64,000 bases of DNA from Mycolicibacterium baixiangningiae (GCF_016313185.1 NZ_CP066218.1:2232001-2296000), one strand, 5' to 3'; shown: positions 8,213 to 17,462, counted from the stretch's first letter. Notes: a model not told the origin generated them from the letters alone. A program made the numbers and translations.

Positions 8213-11200
8213 ATGTCGACTGAGTTAGGCAAGGCTAACCAGACACCCGGCCCCGAGCCTGTCGCCATCGTCGGCATCGGCTGCCGCCTGGCCGGTGACA
8301 TCACCACCCCCGCAGACTTCTGGACGTTCCTGCTCGACGGCGGCAGCCATGTGCGCGAGGTGCCTGCCGAGCGCTGGGAGCCGTACCTGCGGCGCGACCC
8401 GCGCAACGCCGCGGTACTGCGTGAGACGACGCCGTGGGGCACCTTCCTCGACGACCTCCCCGGATTCGACGCAGAGTTCTTCGGCGTCTCACCGCGCGAA
8501 GCGGAACTGATGGATCCGCAGCAGCGGCTGGCCCTCGAAGTGTCCTGGGAGGCACTCGAACACGCCGGCGTGCCGCCGCGGTCGCTTGCCGGCAGCGACA
8601 CCGCGGTGCTGATGGGCGTGAACTCCGACGATTACGGCAAGTTGATCATGGAGGACCTCCCGGGCATCGAGGCATGGACCGGGATCGGCACCGCGCTGTG
8701 CGGGATCGCCAACCGCGTCTCACACCTGCTCGATCTGCGCGGCCCGAGCGTCGCGTTGGACGCGGCGTGTGCAGCCTCGCTGGTGGCCGTCCATCACGCG
8801 TGCCAACTGCTGCGGGCGGGGGAGACGTCGCTGGCGCTGGCCGGGGGCGTCAGCGCACTGATCGGGCCCGGGCTGACCAGGGTCCTCGACCAGGCCGGCG
8901 CCACCGCACCCGACGGCCGCTGCAAGAGCTTCGACGCGGAGGCCGACGGCTACGGGCGCGGGGAGGGTGCCGCGGTCGTGGTGCTCAAACGCCTCGCCGA
9001 CGCCCTGCGCGACGGCGACCGTGTGATCGCCGTCGTGCGCGGCGGCGCGGTGGCACAGGACGGGCGCACGGTGGGCATCATGTCTCCCAACGGCACCGCC
9101 CAGGCGGACCTGTTCCGGCACACCTGCGAGATCTCCGGAATACCTCCCGCCACAGTGGAATTCGTCGAGGCGCACGGCACAGGGACGCCGACCGGTGATC
9201 CGGTCGAGCTCAACGCGCTGGCCGCCGTCTACGGTGCGGACCGCGCCGGCGGCCAGGCGTGCCGCGTCGGATCGGTCAAGCCCAACACCGGTCATCTCGA
9301 GGGCGGCGCCGGGGTGGTGGGGCTGATCAAGGCGGCGATGGCGCTGCAGCACGAGGTCATCCCGCCCACCGCCGGTATCCGTGCGCTCACCCCCGCCGTG
9401 GACTGGCCGACCAGCGGACTGCGGGTGCCGACGCAGATCGAGGCATGGCCCCGTCGCGATGACAGCCCGCGGCGCGCAGCGGTGTGCAGCTACGGCTACG
9501 GCGGCACCATCGCGCACGTCCTGCTCGAAGAGGCGCCCTCCCGTGACCGTGCCGAGCATGCGGACGGGCCGGCGCCGTCGGTGATCCCGCTGTCCGCGCG
9601 GTCGTCGGCGCGTCTGGCCCGTCAAGCCAGTGTACTCGCCGATCACGTTCGGACATCGGCACATTCGATGGACGAGGTGGCTGCGACACTGTGGGCGCGA
9701 CGCTCACACGAGCCCGTGCGGGCCGCGGTCGTCGCGGCCGACGGCGACGAACTCGTGGCCGGACTCGAGGCGCTCGCCGACGAGCGCCGCAGCCCGTCGG
9801 TGGTCACCGGTTCCGTACTGGCCGGCGCGGCCGACGGCGCGGTGTGGGTGTTCTCCGGACACGGGTCCCACTGGTCCGGGATGGGCCGCGAACTGCTCAC
9901 CGCGGAGCCGGCGTTCGCCGCGGTCATCGATGCGGTCGAACCGGTGTTCACCGCCGAACTCGGGTTCTCGCCGCGGGAGGCGCTGCGCACCGGCGAACTC
10001 GGCGGCACCGACCGGGTACAGGCGCTGACGTTCGCGATGCAGGTCGGCCTGGCCGCGGTGTTGCGCGAACACGGTGTGCGTCCGGCCGCCGTGATCGGCC
10101 ACTCCGTCGGCGAGGTGGCCGCCAACGTCGTCGCCGGCGTCTTCGACCTCGCCCACGGCGCCGCGGTGGCCTGCTACCGCGCGCGTGGCTTCCGGTCGGT
10201 GGCGGGCGCGGGGGCGATGGCCCTGGTCCGGCTGCCGTTCGCGGAGGCCGAGGAGCGCCTGGGGGAGCGCACCGATGTGGTGGCGGCCATCAGCGCGTCA
10301 CCGGAGTCGACGGTGATCTCGGGCAGCGTCGCGGCGGTGGAGGACATGTCGGCGCGCTGGACCGACGAGGGTCTGATGGTGCGCCGGGTGAACACCGACG
10401 TGGCGTTCCACAGCCCGGCAATGGACACGCTGACCGCCGAACTCGCCCGTCTCACCGCAGGATTGGGGCCGTCACGGCCCGCCGCTGTGCCGCTGTACAC
10501 CACCGCGCTGACCGATCCTCGGTCGGACGCACCGCGCGATCAGCACTACTGGGTGGCCAACCTGCGCGGGCGGGTGCGCTTCGCCGAAGCCGTCACCGCC
10601 GTCGCCGAGGACGGACACCGGTTGTTCCTCGAGGTGTCGGCACACCCCGTGGTGGCACACTCCGTCGTGGAGACGTTGAGTCACATCGGGATCGGCGACC
10701 ACGCGGTGGTCCCCGTCCTGCGCCGCGGCCAACCGGAGCTGCCCGCCGTCGCCGCCGCCGTCGGATCGCTGTACTGCCATGGCGCTCCGGTGGCGCACGG
10801 GTTCACCGCCATACTTCCGTGGGCGGCAGACCTTCCCGGGACACAGTGGGCGCACCGGCGGCACTGGCGCACACCCACCGCACCGCCGGGCGGTCGGGGT
10901 GTGCACGAGCCGGACACCCACACGCTGCTCGGCGGTCCGATGGAGGTGACCGGAGCCGTCCCCGCCCGGGTGTGGCAGACGCGACTGGACTTCTCGACGC
11001 GGCCCTATCCCGGTGACCATCCCGTGCAGGGCACCGAGATCGTCCCCGCGGCGGTGCTGCTCAACACGTTTCTCACCGCCGCCGGAACCGATCTGGCCGA
11101 CGTGCGGCTGCGCACGCCCGTACCGCCGGGCCGCGCCCGCGACATCCAGGTGGTGTCCCAGGACCGCTCGCTTGCCCTGGCGTCCCGGCTGGTCGACGAC

Positions 11201-13330
11201 GACGATGCGGCCGAGGGCGGTTGGCTGACCCACTGCACCGCGCTGGCCGCGCCCGGCGGGGAACCGGCGCTCACCGTGCTCGACGAGGACGACATCCGCT
11301 CGCGCTGCACCGAAGCGCTGCCGTCCACCCGCGTCGTGGACACGCTGGCGACACTCGGTGTGGCCGCGATGGGCTTCGGCTGGCAGGTGCTCGAACTGCA
11401 CCGCGGCGACGGTGAACTCTTCGCGCGCGTGGCGGCCGACGCCGACGGTTCGACGCCGGCGACCTGGGCTGGGCTGCTCGACGCGGCGACGTCGGCGGCT
11501 TCGACGATCTTCGACGGCCCGCCGCGGTTGCGGATGCCGGCCCGGATCGAGCGGGTGCACGTCCACGACAAACCCCCCGCCGTTGCGCTGCTGCACGTGC
11601 GGCGCCGCGCCGCCGGCACCGTCACCGACGTGGTACTCGCCGAGGAGTCCGGCGCGGTCTCGGTGTCGTTGACGGGCATGGCATTCGAGGAACTCGAGAA
11701 CCCCAGCGGCCGCGACACCGTGCGTCTGCTGCACCACGTGGTGTGGCAGCCGGTCGAGTGGCCGGACAGCGATCCGCCCGGCGAGGTCGCGCTCGTCGGC
11801 GGTGACGCGACGACGCTGGACTTCGTGACCCGCGATCTCGCAGAAGCCGGCGTCCCGCATCGGAACATCAGCGACCCAACGGATCTCGGTGAGCTCGCAG
11901 CGGGTTCGGTGGTGCTCGTGCTGCCCCGCGCCGACGAAACGCCGCAGGCGTCGGCCGAAACCGTGCTGCACACCCTGCAGCATCTCGACGCGTCGGGAAG
12001 CCGGGCCCGGATGTGGGTGCTGACCTCCCAGGTGCACGAGGGTGACAACCCGGCCCACGCACCGCTGTGGGGGATGGCCCGGGTGGCCGCCGCCGAACAT
12101 CCGCAGCTGTGGGGCGGCGTGCTCGACGTGGCTGGAGACCGGTTGCCGGTGCGGGCCCTGACCGCGCTGGCCGGGCACGGCGTGGTGGTGGTGCGTGACG
12201 GTGTCGCGTACGCCGCCCGGCTGGCCAACGCCGCTGCGGGCGAGGCGGCGCCGATGCAGTGCTCCCCGGGGGGCACCTACGTGATCACCGGTGGCACCGG
12301 GGCACTGGGCCTGCGGCTGGCGCAGCGCCTGGCCGACCTGGGAGCACGGCGGCTGGTGCTGGTGTCGCGGTCCGGTATCCCCGAGCGCAGCACCTGGCGT
12401 GCCAACAGCGACCGCGAGGCCGTCGCGGTGGTCTCCGCACTCGAACAGCGGGGTGTGACGGTGCGGGTGGCGGCCGTCGACGTCAGCGCGCCCGGCGCGG
12501 CCGCGGCACTGCGCGCGACGCTGGCCGACCTGCCGCCGGTGCGCGGGGTCATCCACGCCGCCGGGGTGGAAGCCGGTGCGCTGCTGATCAATACGACACC
12601 GGCAGACCTCGGCGCGGCGATGCGGCCCAAGGTCGACGGGATGTCCACACTTCACGAGCTGTTCCCGCCGGGTGAGCTCGACTGGATGGTGCTGTTCTCA
12701 TCGTGCGGTTACCTCGCGGGTTTCCCGGGCCAGGGCGCGTATGCCTGCGGCAACGCCTATCTGGACGCATTCGCCCGCTATCGGCGCCGTCTCGGTGACC
12801 GGACCACGAGCGTGGCGTGGACGGCGTGGCGCGGTATGGGCATGGGGTCGGCCTCCGGTTTCGTCGCCGCCCAACTCGACGCGCTTGGTATGGGCACCGT
12901 CGGCGTCGATGATGCGATGCGGGCACTGGACTCCGCACTGCGCGACGACGACGCCAATGTCGTGGTGCTGCCGGTGCTGCCTGCGGCGGCCGCGGTGCCG
13001 ATCCTCGCCGACGTCGCACCCACCGATTCCGGTGAGGCGCCCACTGAGGTCGAGGACCGCGGCGATGTGGACGTCGCGGTCTGGGCGGCGCGGCAGGTGC
13101 TCACCGCGGTGGCGGCCGAACTGGGTTGCGCCACAGATGGTGTCGACACCCGTCTCCCGCTGGTGGAGATCGGCGTCGACTCCATCATGACCGTCTCCCT
13201 GCGGAGGCAACTGGAGAAGCAGACCGGGCTCGCCCTGCCGCCGACGCTGCTGTGGGAATACCCCACCGCGGCGGCGGTGACCGAGCGGATCGCAGAATTG
13301 CTCGCTCTCGCAGACGAATCTGCCGCCTGA
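8213..13330 (+). CDS. Iterative type I PKS, probable 6-methylsalicylate synthase
   Basis: 1705 residues, domain order KS-AT-TH/DH-KR-ACP, the size and order of fungal 6-MSAS and bacterial ChlB1-type enzymes. KS (about 15-440) has Cys186 in DAACAAS, His321 in EAHGTGT and His361 in NTGHLEGG. AT (about 550-840) has Ser631 in GHSVGE and VAFHS, of the malonyl-CoA type. The TH/DH domain has His936 in YPGDHP, then GTEIVPAAVLLNTF, a hallmark of this family. KR (about 1355-1530) has an intact TGGTGALG and Tyr1510/Asn1514 in YACGN. WTAWRGMGMGS is another family signature. ACP Ser1657 is in GVDSIM. An active KR favours 6-methylsalicylate over orsellinate. No TE is present; the TH domain is expected to release free acid for MbtA. 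It occupies the place where mbtI is expected. The ATG is the only in-frame start before the conserved KS region. Confidence 0.85.
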   Translation: MSTELGKANQTPGPEPVAIVGIGCRLAGDITTPADFWTFLLDGGSHVREVPAERWEPYLRRDPRNAAVLRETTPWGTFLDDLPGFDAEFFGVSPREAELMDPQQRLALEVSWEALEHAGVPPRSLAGSDTAVLMGVNSDDYGKLIMEDLPGIEAWTGIGTALCGIANRVSHLLDLRGPSVALDAACAASLVAVHHACQLLRAGETSLALAGGVSALIGPGLTRVLDQAGATAPDGRCKSFDAEADGYGRGEGAAVVVLKRLADALRDGDRVIAVVRGGAVAQDGRTVGIMSPNGTAQADLFRHTCEISGIPPATVEFVEAHGTGTPTGDPVELNALAAVYGADRAGGQACRVGSVKPNTGHLEGGAGVVGLIKAAMALQHEVIPPTAGIRALTPAVDWPTSGLRVPTQIEAWPRRDDSPRRAAVCSYGYGGTIAHVLLEEAPSRDRAEHADGPAPSVIPLSARSSARLARQASVLADHVRTSAHSMDEVAATLWARRSHEPVRAAVVAADGDELVAGLEALADERRSPSVVTGSVLAGAADGAVWVFSGHGSHWSGMGRELLTAEPAFAAVIDAVEPVFTAELGFSPREALRTGELGGTDRVQALTFAMQVGLAAVLREHGVRPAAVIGHSVGEVAANVVAGVFDLAHGAAVACYRARGFRSVAGAGAMALVRLPFAEAEERLGERTDVVAAISASPESTVISGSVAAVEDMSARWTDEGLMVRRVNTDVAFHSPAMDTLTAELARLTAGLGPSRPAAVPLYTTALTDPRSDAPRDQHYWVANLRGRVRFAEAVTAVAEDGHRLFLEVSAHPVVAHSVVETLSHIGIGDHAVVPVLRRGQPELPAVAAAVGSLYCHGAPVAHGFTAILPWAADLPGTQWAHRRHWRTPTAPPGGRGVHEPDTHTLLGGPMEVTGAVPARVWQTRLDFSTRPYPGDHPVQGTEIVPAAVLLNTFLTAAGTDLADVRLRTPVPPGRARDIQVVSQDRSLALASRLVDDDDAAEGGWLTHCTALAAPGGEPALTVLDEDDIRSRCTEALPSTRVVDTLATLGVAAMGFGWQVLELHRGDGELFARVAADADGSTPATWAGLLDAATSAASTIFDGPPRLRMPARIERVHVHDKPPAVALLHVRRRAAGTVTDVVLAEESGAVSVSLTGMAFEELENPSGRDTVRLLHHVVWQPVEWPDSDPPGEVALVGGDATTLDFVTRDLAEAGVPHRNISDPTDLGELAAGSVVLVLPRADETPQASAETVLHTLQHLDASGSRARMWVLTSQVHEGDNPAHAPLWGMARVAAAEHPQLWGGVLDVAGDRLPVRALTALAGHGVVVVRDGVAYAARLANAAAGEAAPMQCSPGGTYVITGGTGALGLRLAQRLADLGARRLVLVSRSGIPERSTWRANSDREAVAVVSALEQRGVTVRVAAVDVSAPGAAAALRATLADLPPVRGVIHAAGVEAGALLINTTPADLGAAMRPKVDGMSTLHELFPPGELDWMVLFSSCGYLAGFPGQGAYACGNAYLDAFARYRRRLGDRTTSVAWTAWRGMGMGSASGFVAAQLDALGMGTVGVDDAMRALDSALRDDDANVVVLPVLPAAAAVPILADVAPTDSGEAPTEVEDRGDVDVAVWAARQVLTAVAAELGCATDGVDTRLPLVEIGVDSIMTVSLRRQLEKQTGLALPPTLLWEYPTAAAVTERIAELLALADESAA
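8225..8243 (+). promoter_or_regulatory. IdeR iron box inside the 5' coding end of the PKS gene
   Basis: TTAGGCAAGGCTAACCAGA matches 15 of 19 positions of the mycobacterial iron box TTAGGTTAGSCTAACCTAA. It covers codons 5-11 of the PKS, including a TTA leucine codon that is rare in such GC-rich genes. Fe2+-IdeR bound here would block transcription just past the start, placing the PKS in the iron-limitation regulon with mbtA/mbtB. Confidence 0.8.
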
Positions 13331-13600
13331 CCGGAAGGGTGGTTGGTCGAAGTCATGTCGGTGACGTCAGAGGCCGTTTCAGATGACGACAGACAGATCC
13401 ACCCTGTCGATATCGCATTGCCACTAAAGGGTTTCAGACCGGCTTGACATCTTGCTGCGGTCCACCCACCTGCGGTCTAGTTGGACCTTGACGGCGCCGT
13501 AGGACTCTGCACGTCTGCGTCGCGCGGCGGCAGTGCAGCGGGGGAACTCACCCGTCGCGAAGTCATGCGGTGCGGGTGTGGTGTCGAGGATGTGCGGCGG
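13331..13600. other. Intergenic stretch between PKS and DUF222 gene
   Basis: Convergent intergenic region of 270 bp. It holds a loose inverted repeat (GGTCCA/TGGACC near 13459-13487) that might be a weak terminator. I see no convincing gene, RNA or operator. Confidence 0.4.
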
Positions 13601-15265
13601 TCAGGCCGCCCGAGTTTCCGGGGGTGCAGGGCCGCCGGGTTCACCGGCGTTGTCTGTGGACTGGGTCGGTGAGCTCGGTTCTGCAGGGCGGTTCCCGTCG
13701 CCGTCGGCTAGTGATGTGGTCGCCTGCTCCAAGCGGACCGTCTCGTGGACCCCGTCGGCCACAGAGGCGGCGACCGTCACGTGGCCGGTCTCCTCAACGT
13801 CGGCAGCCAGCTCAGCGTTCAGTTCCGTGTCGTCGATGTCGATGTCGATGTCGTTGGCGTCAGCCGGCTCCGTTGAGGCAACCGGTTCGCCGCCGATGTC
13901 CGGGTCATTCGGCGGGCGTAGTAGCCGTTCGGGGCGGTGGTAGTGGTTGAGTCGGGCTTGGCCGGTATCCAACTGTGCCGGCGGTATCCATTCGACCTCG
14001 CAGTGGTCGTTCATGCGGGTGGTCCAGCCGTCGTCCTGGTCGACGCTGCGGTTGTCGGGCCCGCAGGCGAGGCCGTTTTCGTCGACGTTGGTGTTGCCGC
14101 CGTCGCCCCAGTCGGCCGATGCGTGATGCACCTGGCAGCCGTAGGCGCCGACGGTGCAGCCGGGTTTGGTGCATCCGCCGTCGCGTGCGGTGAGCATGAT
14201 CCGCTGCGCCGGGGAGGCGATCCGTTTGGCGCGGAACAGATTCAGAGCCGATCCGGTGGCACCGTCGAACACCGCCAGGTAGTGGTTGGCGTGGCTGGCC
14301 ATCCGGATCGCATCGGCGATCGGCACGACCGTGCCTCCACCGGTGACACCGACCCCGGCGCGGGACTCCAGGTCTTGCAGGGTGGTGCGGATGATGATCG
14401 ACACCGGCAGCCCGTTGAGCTTCCCGAGTTCACCGCTCATCAGGGCGATGCGCCCGACGGCGACCATGGCGTCGTGTTGACGCTGGGCGAGGCTGCGGTG
14501 GTCATTGTCGATCCGAGCCTGAGACGGCGTCCCCGAGGTGCAGGGTTCGGGATCGTCGGGATTGCACATCCCGGGCGCGGCGTACTTGGCGAAGAGCACC
14601 TCCCACACCGCCCACCCTTCGGGAGTCAACGTTGCGCTCAGATCGGCCATTCCGTCACCGCGTTGCTTGTGCTTGCTGACGCCGCGCTTGCGCGCCCGTT
14701 CGGTGTCGTCGGGCTCGGGCCCGTCCTGATCGAGCAGGAACAAAGTCAGGTCAGCCGCGTCTTTGAGTTCCTTCGGACCGACACCGACTGCCGTGCGGAC
14801 GAGGTTGACCTCGAACTGCTCACGGGTGACCGCGTCCACGAAACCCGGTAACTTGTCGACGGCCTTGCGAATGACCTCGGCGTGCTCACCGTTGATCAGC
14901 CCGTGGGCTTGGGCGGCGGCGGTGGCGGGCAGCACCGGCGGCAGCGACGGTCCGGTCAACGCCTGACGCGGCGCCAACAACGCGGCTTCGGTCAACCGGC
15001 GGTTGGCTTCAGAGGTGGATATCCGCCAGCGGATCGACAGCACGTCCTTCCACGATTTGGCGCCCATTTCTTTCGGTGTGGCCTCGTTCTGCAGGCGGGC
15101 CAGCAGGCGGTGACTGATCGTGGGCAGCTGGCACCCAAGGGTTTCGAGTTCATCGAGGGCTTCGACAAGGTCGGACCGGGCCAGCAAGTCGACATTGCAG
15201 GCGGCCACCTCGTCGAAGGCGGCACGCAAAGCCGCCACCGCGGCCTGCAGGTCGTTTCCCGACAT
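13601..15265 (-). CDS. DUF222/HNH endonuclease-domain protein (13E12 repeat family)
   Basis: 554 residues from the ATG at 15265. An N-terminal DUF222 domain covers about residues 10-330. An HNH nuclease-like zinc motif follows at about 355-420: CTKPGC, CQVHHASADWGDGGNTN, and LACGPDNR where many relatives have paired histidines. The C-terminal tail (about 440-554) is acidic and low-complexity (DIDIDIDD, from GTCGAT-type repeats near 13830-13860). Family members are multicopy in mycobacteria, several being LexA-controlled. An upstream ATG at 15280 lies within the SOS box, so the later ATG is preferred. It sits between the PKS and mbtA with no obvious metabolic link. Function unknown; DNA cleavage is only a domain-based guess. 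Confidence 0.85.
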   Translation of the reverse strand: MSGNDLQAAVAALRAAFDEVAACNVDLLARSDLVEALDELETLGCQLPTISHRLLARLQNEATPKEMGAKSWKDVLSIRWRISTSEANRRLTEAALLAPRQALTGPSLPPVLPATAAAQAHGLINGEHAEVIRKAVDKLPGFVDAVTREQFEVNLVRTAVGVGPKELKDAADLTLFLLDQDGPEPDDTERARKRGVSKHKQRGDGMADLSATLTPEGWAVWEVLFAKYAAPGMCNPDDPEPCTSGTPSQARIDNDHRSLAQRQHDAMVAVGRIALMSGELGKLNGLPVSIIIRTTLQDLESRAGVGVTGGGTVVPIADAIRMASHANHYLAVFDGATGSALNLFRAKRIASPAQRIMLTARDGGCTKPGCTVGAYGCQVHHASADWGDGGNTNVDENGLACGPDNRSVDQDDGWTTRMNDHCEVEWIPPAQLDTGQARLNHYHRPERLLRPPNDPDIGGEPVASTEPADANDIDIDIDDTELNAELAADVEETGHVTVAASVADGVHETVRLEQATTSLADGDGNRPAEPSSPTQSTDNAGEPGGPAPPETRAA

Positions 15266-15268
15266 AAT

Positions 15269-15284
15269 TCGAACATACATTCGA
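15269..15284 (-). promoter_or_regulatory. LexA (SOS) box overlapping the DUF222/HNH promoter
   Basis: TCGAACATACATTCGA on the plus strand differs at one base from the mycobacterial SOS palindrome TCGAAC-N4-GTTCGA. On the minus strand TATGTT (15272-15277) inside the box is a -10 placed 6 nt before the ATG at 15265, giving a leaderless LexA-repressed transcript. Confidence 0.8.
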
Positions 15285-15411
15285 CCACCGACAACTTCGG
15301 TCCACCCGCCAGGGTGTGATGGCCTGACACATCACAGCTGCCCGCATCGACTCGCTTGACTGCGTCGAATGGGCTGTCCGGTGTTTCACCGAGAAAGCGC
15401 GCGTGGGGAGC

Positions 15412-15702
15412 TCAGCCGGCGATGTTCACCGGGGGGTCGGCGAAGTTGGGATCCGCAGGCGGCCGGCCGGGGCCCATCAGCTGGCAGTTCCTCGCGGGCA
15501 CAAGGTAGGAACTGGCGCCGCGAGGAATCAGCTGAGCGACTGTGACGCACCGTTCCCAGGTGCCGTCCGGCTGGATCGGTCCGTCGCACTTGCCGAGGAC
15601 GGGCCCGCCGTACACGCAACCGGCGCCGGCCGGCGGCGCCAGGGCGATCACCGGCGCAGCCATCAGCAGGGCAGCCAATCCTCCGACGATGCAGCGCTTC
15701 AT
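15412..15702 (-). CDS. Small exported CDGPI-type protein
   Basis: 96 residues with a clear Sec signal peptide (MKRCIVGGLAALLMAAPVIA, cleavage probably after AGA near residue 27). The mature part has CVYGGP, KCDGPIQPDGTWERCV and a terminal Cys in ARNCQL, suggesting disulfides. Similar tiny secreted CDGPI proteins occur in many mycobacteria without known function. A GGGAG ribosome site precedes the ATG. It lies between mbtA and the HNH gene, downstream of mbtA in the same direction, so read-through from mbtA is possible. Confidence 0.8.
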   Translation of the reverse strand: MKRCIVGGLAALLMAAPVIALAPPAGAGCVYGGPVLGKCDGPIQPDGTWERCVTVAQLIPRGASSYLVPARNCQLMGPGRPPADPNFADPPVNIAG

Positions 15703-15770
15703 GGTCGTCTCCCGCCCAGCTCGTGAGGCAGACGCTACCGCTTGTGGCCCGGGTCCATGGCGCGTTTGGC

Positions 15771-17420
15771 TCAGGATGTCAGCTGCGCGACGATCTTCTT
15801 CTTGTCCACCTTGCCGACCGCGGTCAGCGGCAGCGCGGGTATCGGCACCACCACGTCGGGCCGGGCGTGCGTGGACGCCCCGCGCTCGTCGAGGAACGCG
15901 TTCAGTTCGGCCAGCGTAACCGGCTTGCCGCGGAAAACCACTGCCGCACAGATCTTCTCGCCCAGATAATCGTCGGGCAGCGCGACCGCCGCGGCCGAGT
16001 AGACGCCGGGGTGGGCGAGGAGGTGGTCCTCCAGGTCGGTGGCCGAGACCGTCTCACCGCCACGGTGGATGACGTCCTTGATGCGCCCGGTCACCTCGAC
16101 GTTGCCGGCCAGCGGACCATCGGCGAAGATCCGGACCCGGTCACCGGTGCGGTAGAAACCGTCGGGGCTGAAGGAGCGGGCGTTGGCCTCGTCGGCCCGG
16201 TAGTACCCGTTGAGCGTGTAGGGCCCGCGCACGAGCAGTTCACCTTCTTCACCCGGGCCGACCTCGACGCCGGACTCGTCGACCACCCGCATCTCGTCGT
16301 GCGGCGACACCGGCCGGCCCTGGGTGTGCACGACGACGTCGACCGGGTCTCCCGGCCGGGTGAAGTTCAGCATGCCTTCGGCCATCCCGAAGATCTGCGA
16401 CAGGCCGGGGGTCAGGCGGTCGAGGATGAACCGCGCCTCCTCCGGGCTCATCCGTGACCCGCCCACCTGCACCAGGCGCAGCGACGTGGGCAGCACGGGT
16501 TCCCATTCACACGCCTGCGCCCACAGTTTGCCCAGCGCGTTGACCAGTCCGGTGACGGTGACCGTGTGTTCGTCGATGAGCGCGAACGCCGCCTCCGGGC
16601 TGGGATCGGCGGTGAACACCGTCGTCGCCGCCACGGTCATCGCTCCCAGCATGCCGGGACAGGCCAGCGGGAAATTGTGACCGGCAGGCAACGCCACCAG
16701 GTAGACGTCGTCTGAGGTGAAGTGACATGCCTGCGCGCTCGACACCGCGGTGTAGACGTAGTCGTCGTGAGTGCGCGGGATCAGCTTGGGCAGCCCGGTC
16801 GTACCGCCGGACACCAGCAGTAGCGCGGGCAGCGAGGTGTCGACGGGTCCGCGCTGCGGCGTCCGGCCGCCGCCGTCGGCCAGTGCCGTCCAGGACAGGA
16901 ACGGCCCCGGATCGCCGTCGACGATGACGTGCCGCAGCGCCGGACGGTCCGCCACGAGTTGAGCGGCCATCTCGCGGTAGTCGAATCCGCCCACTTCGTC
17001 GGGGATCACCAGGGCCACCGCGCCGCTGACCTCGGCGAAGTGCCCGAGTTCGGCCGTGCGGTGGCCCGGCAGGCACATCACCGGAACCGCACCCGCCCGG
17101 AGCAGACCGAAGAACGCGACGGCGAACCGCACGGAGTTGGGCAGCTGCAACAACACTCGGTCCCCGGGGCGGATACCCAGTCCGGCCAGCGCCGCCGCGG
17201 CCGTGTCGGCGCGGGCCACCAACTCGGCGTAGGTGAGCGAGTCGTCGACGTCGACGACCGCGGGGTGGTCGGGTCGCTGCACGGCCGCGTCGATCAGCAG
17301 GGACTCCAGGGGGCGTCCCGTCCAGTAGCCCGCCTGCCGGTACTGCTCGGCGCGGTCTTCGGGAAATGGCACGAAACCCTCGGTGAGGTCATTCGGCACA
17401 TGCTGGAATCCGGTGCTCAT
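15771..17420 (-). CDS. mbtA: Aryl acid-AMP ligase of mycobactin synthesis
   Basis: Stand-alone adenylation enzyme that activates the aryl acid with ATP and loads the ArCP domain of MbtB. 549 residues. Core motifs are LVSGGTTGLPKLIPRTHDD, YRTGDRVRIFADG and GRIKDVIHRGGETVSATDLE, with the C-terminal lysine in LTAVGKVDKKK. The acid-pocket motif is HNFPLACPG with Asn249 and Cys254. Aryl acid ligases for 2,3-dihydroxybenzoate usually have Ser at the second site, while salicylate-type enzymes have Cys. The pocket therefore suits an acid lacking a 3-hydroxyl, such as salicylate or 6-methylsalicylate. It is divergent from mbtB across two iron boxes. Confidence 0.93.
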   Translation of the reverse strand: MSTGFQHVPNDLTEGFVPFPEDRAEQYRQAGYWTGRPLESLLIDAAVQRPDHPAVVDVDDSLTYAELVARADTAAAALAGLGIRPGDRVLLQLPNSVRFAVAFFGLLRAGAVPVMCLPGHRTAELGHFAEVSGAVALVIPDEVGGFDYREMAAQLVADRPALRHVIVDGDPGPFLSWTALADGGGRTPQRGPVDTSLPALLLVSGGTTGLPKLIPRTHDDYVYTAVSSAQACHFTSDDVYLVALPAGHNFPLACPGMLGAMTVAATTVFTADPSPEAAFALIDEHTVTVTGLVNALGKLWAQACEWEPVLPTSLRLVQVGGSRMSPEEARFILDRLTPGLSQIFGMAEGMLNFTRPGDPVDVVVHTQGRPVSPHDEMRVVDESGVEVGPGEEGELLVRGPYTLNGYYRADEANARSFSPDGFYRTGDRVRIFADGPLAGNVEVTGRIKDVIHRGGETVSATDLEDHLLAHPGVYSAAAVALPDDYLGEKICAAVVFRGKPVTLAELNAFLDERGASTHARPDVVVPIPALPLTAVGKVDKKKIVAQLTS

Positions 17421-17462
17421 AGCGCGGAAAGGCCCCTCTGGGTAGGAGTGTTCGGCTCCTTG

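Noticed and set aside
10472..12655. 727-residue minus-strand frame across the PKS
   Set aside because: High-GC antisense shadow of the PKS; His/Arg/Gln-rich with no motif.
8213..13330. PKS as a lipid (mycocerosate/phthiocerol-type) or orsellinate synthase
   Set aside because: It is single-module, malonyl-type AT, lacks ER and has 6-MSAS TH signatures; the KR active site is intact, which argues against orsellinate. No FadD or Pap partner is present.
13601..15284. DUF222/HNH gene as part of an inserted mobile element carrying the PKS
   Set aside because: 13E12-type genes are multicopy and can be mobile, but no flanking direct repeats, integrase or att-like site is seen here.
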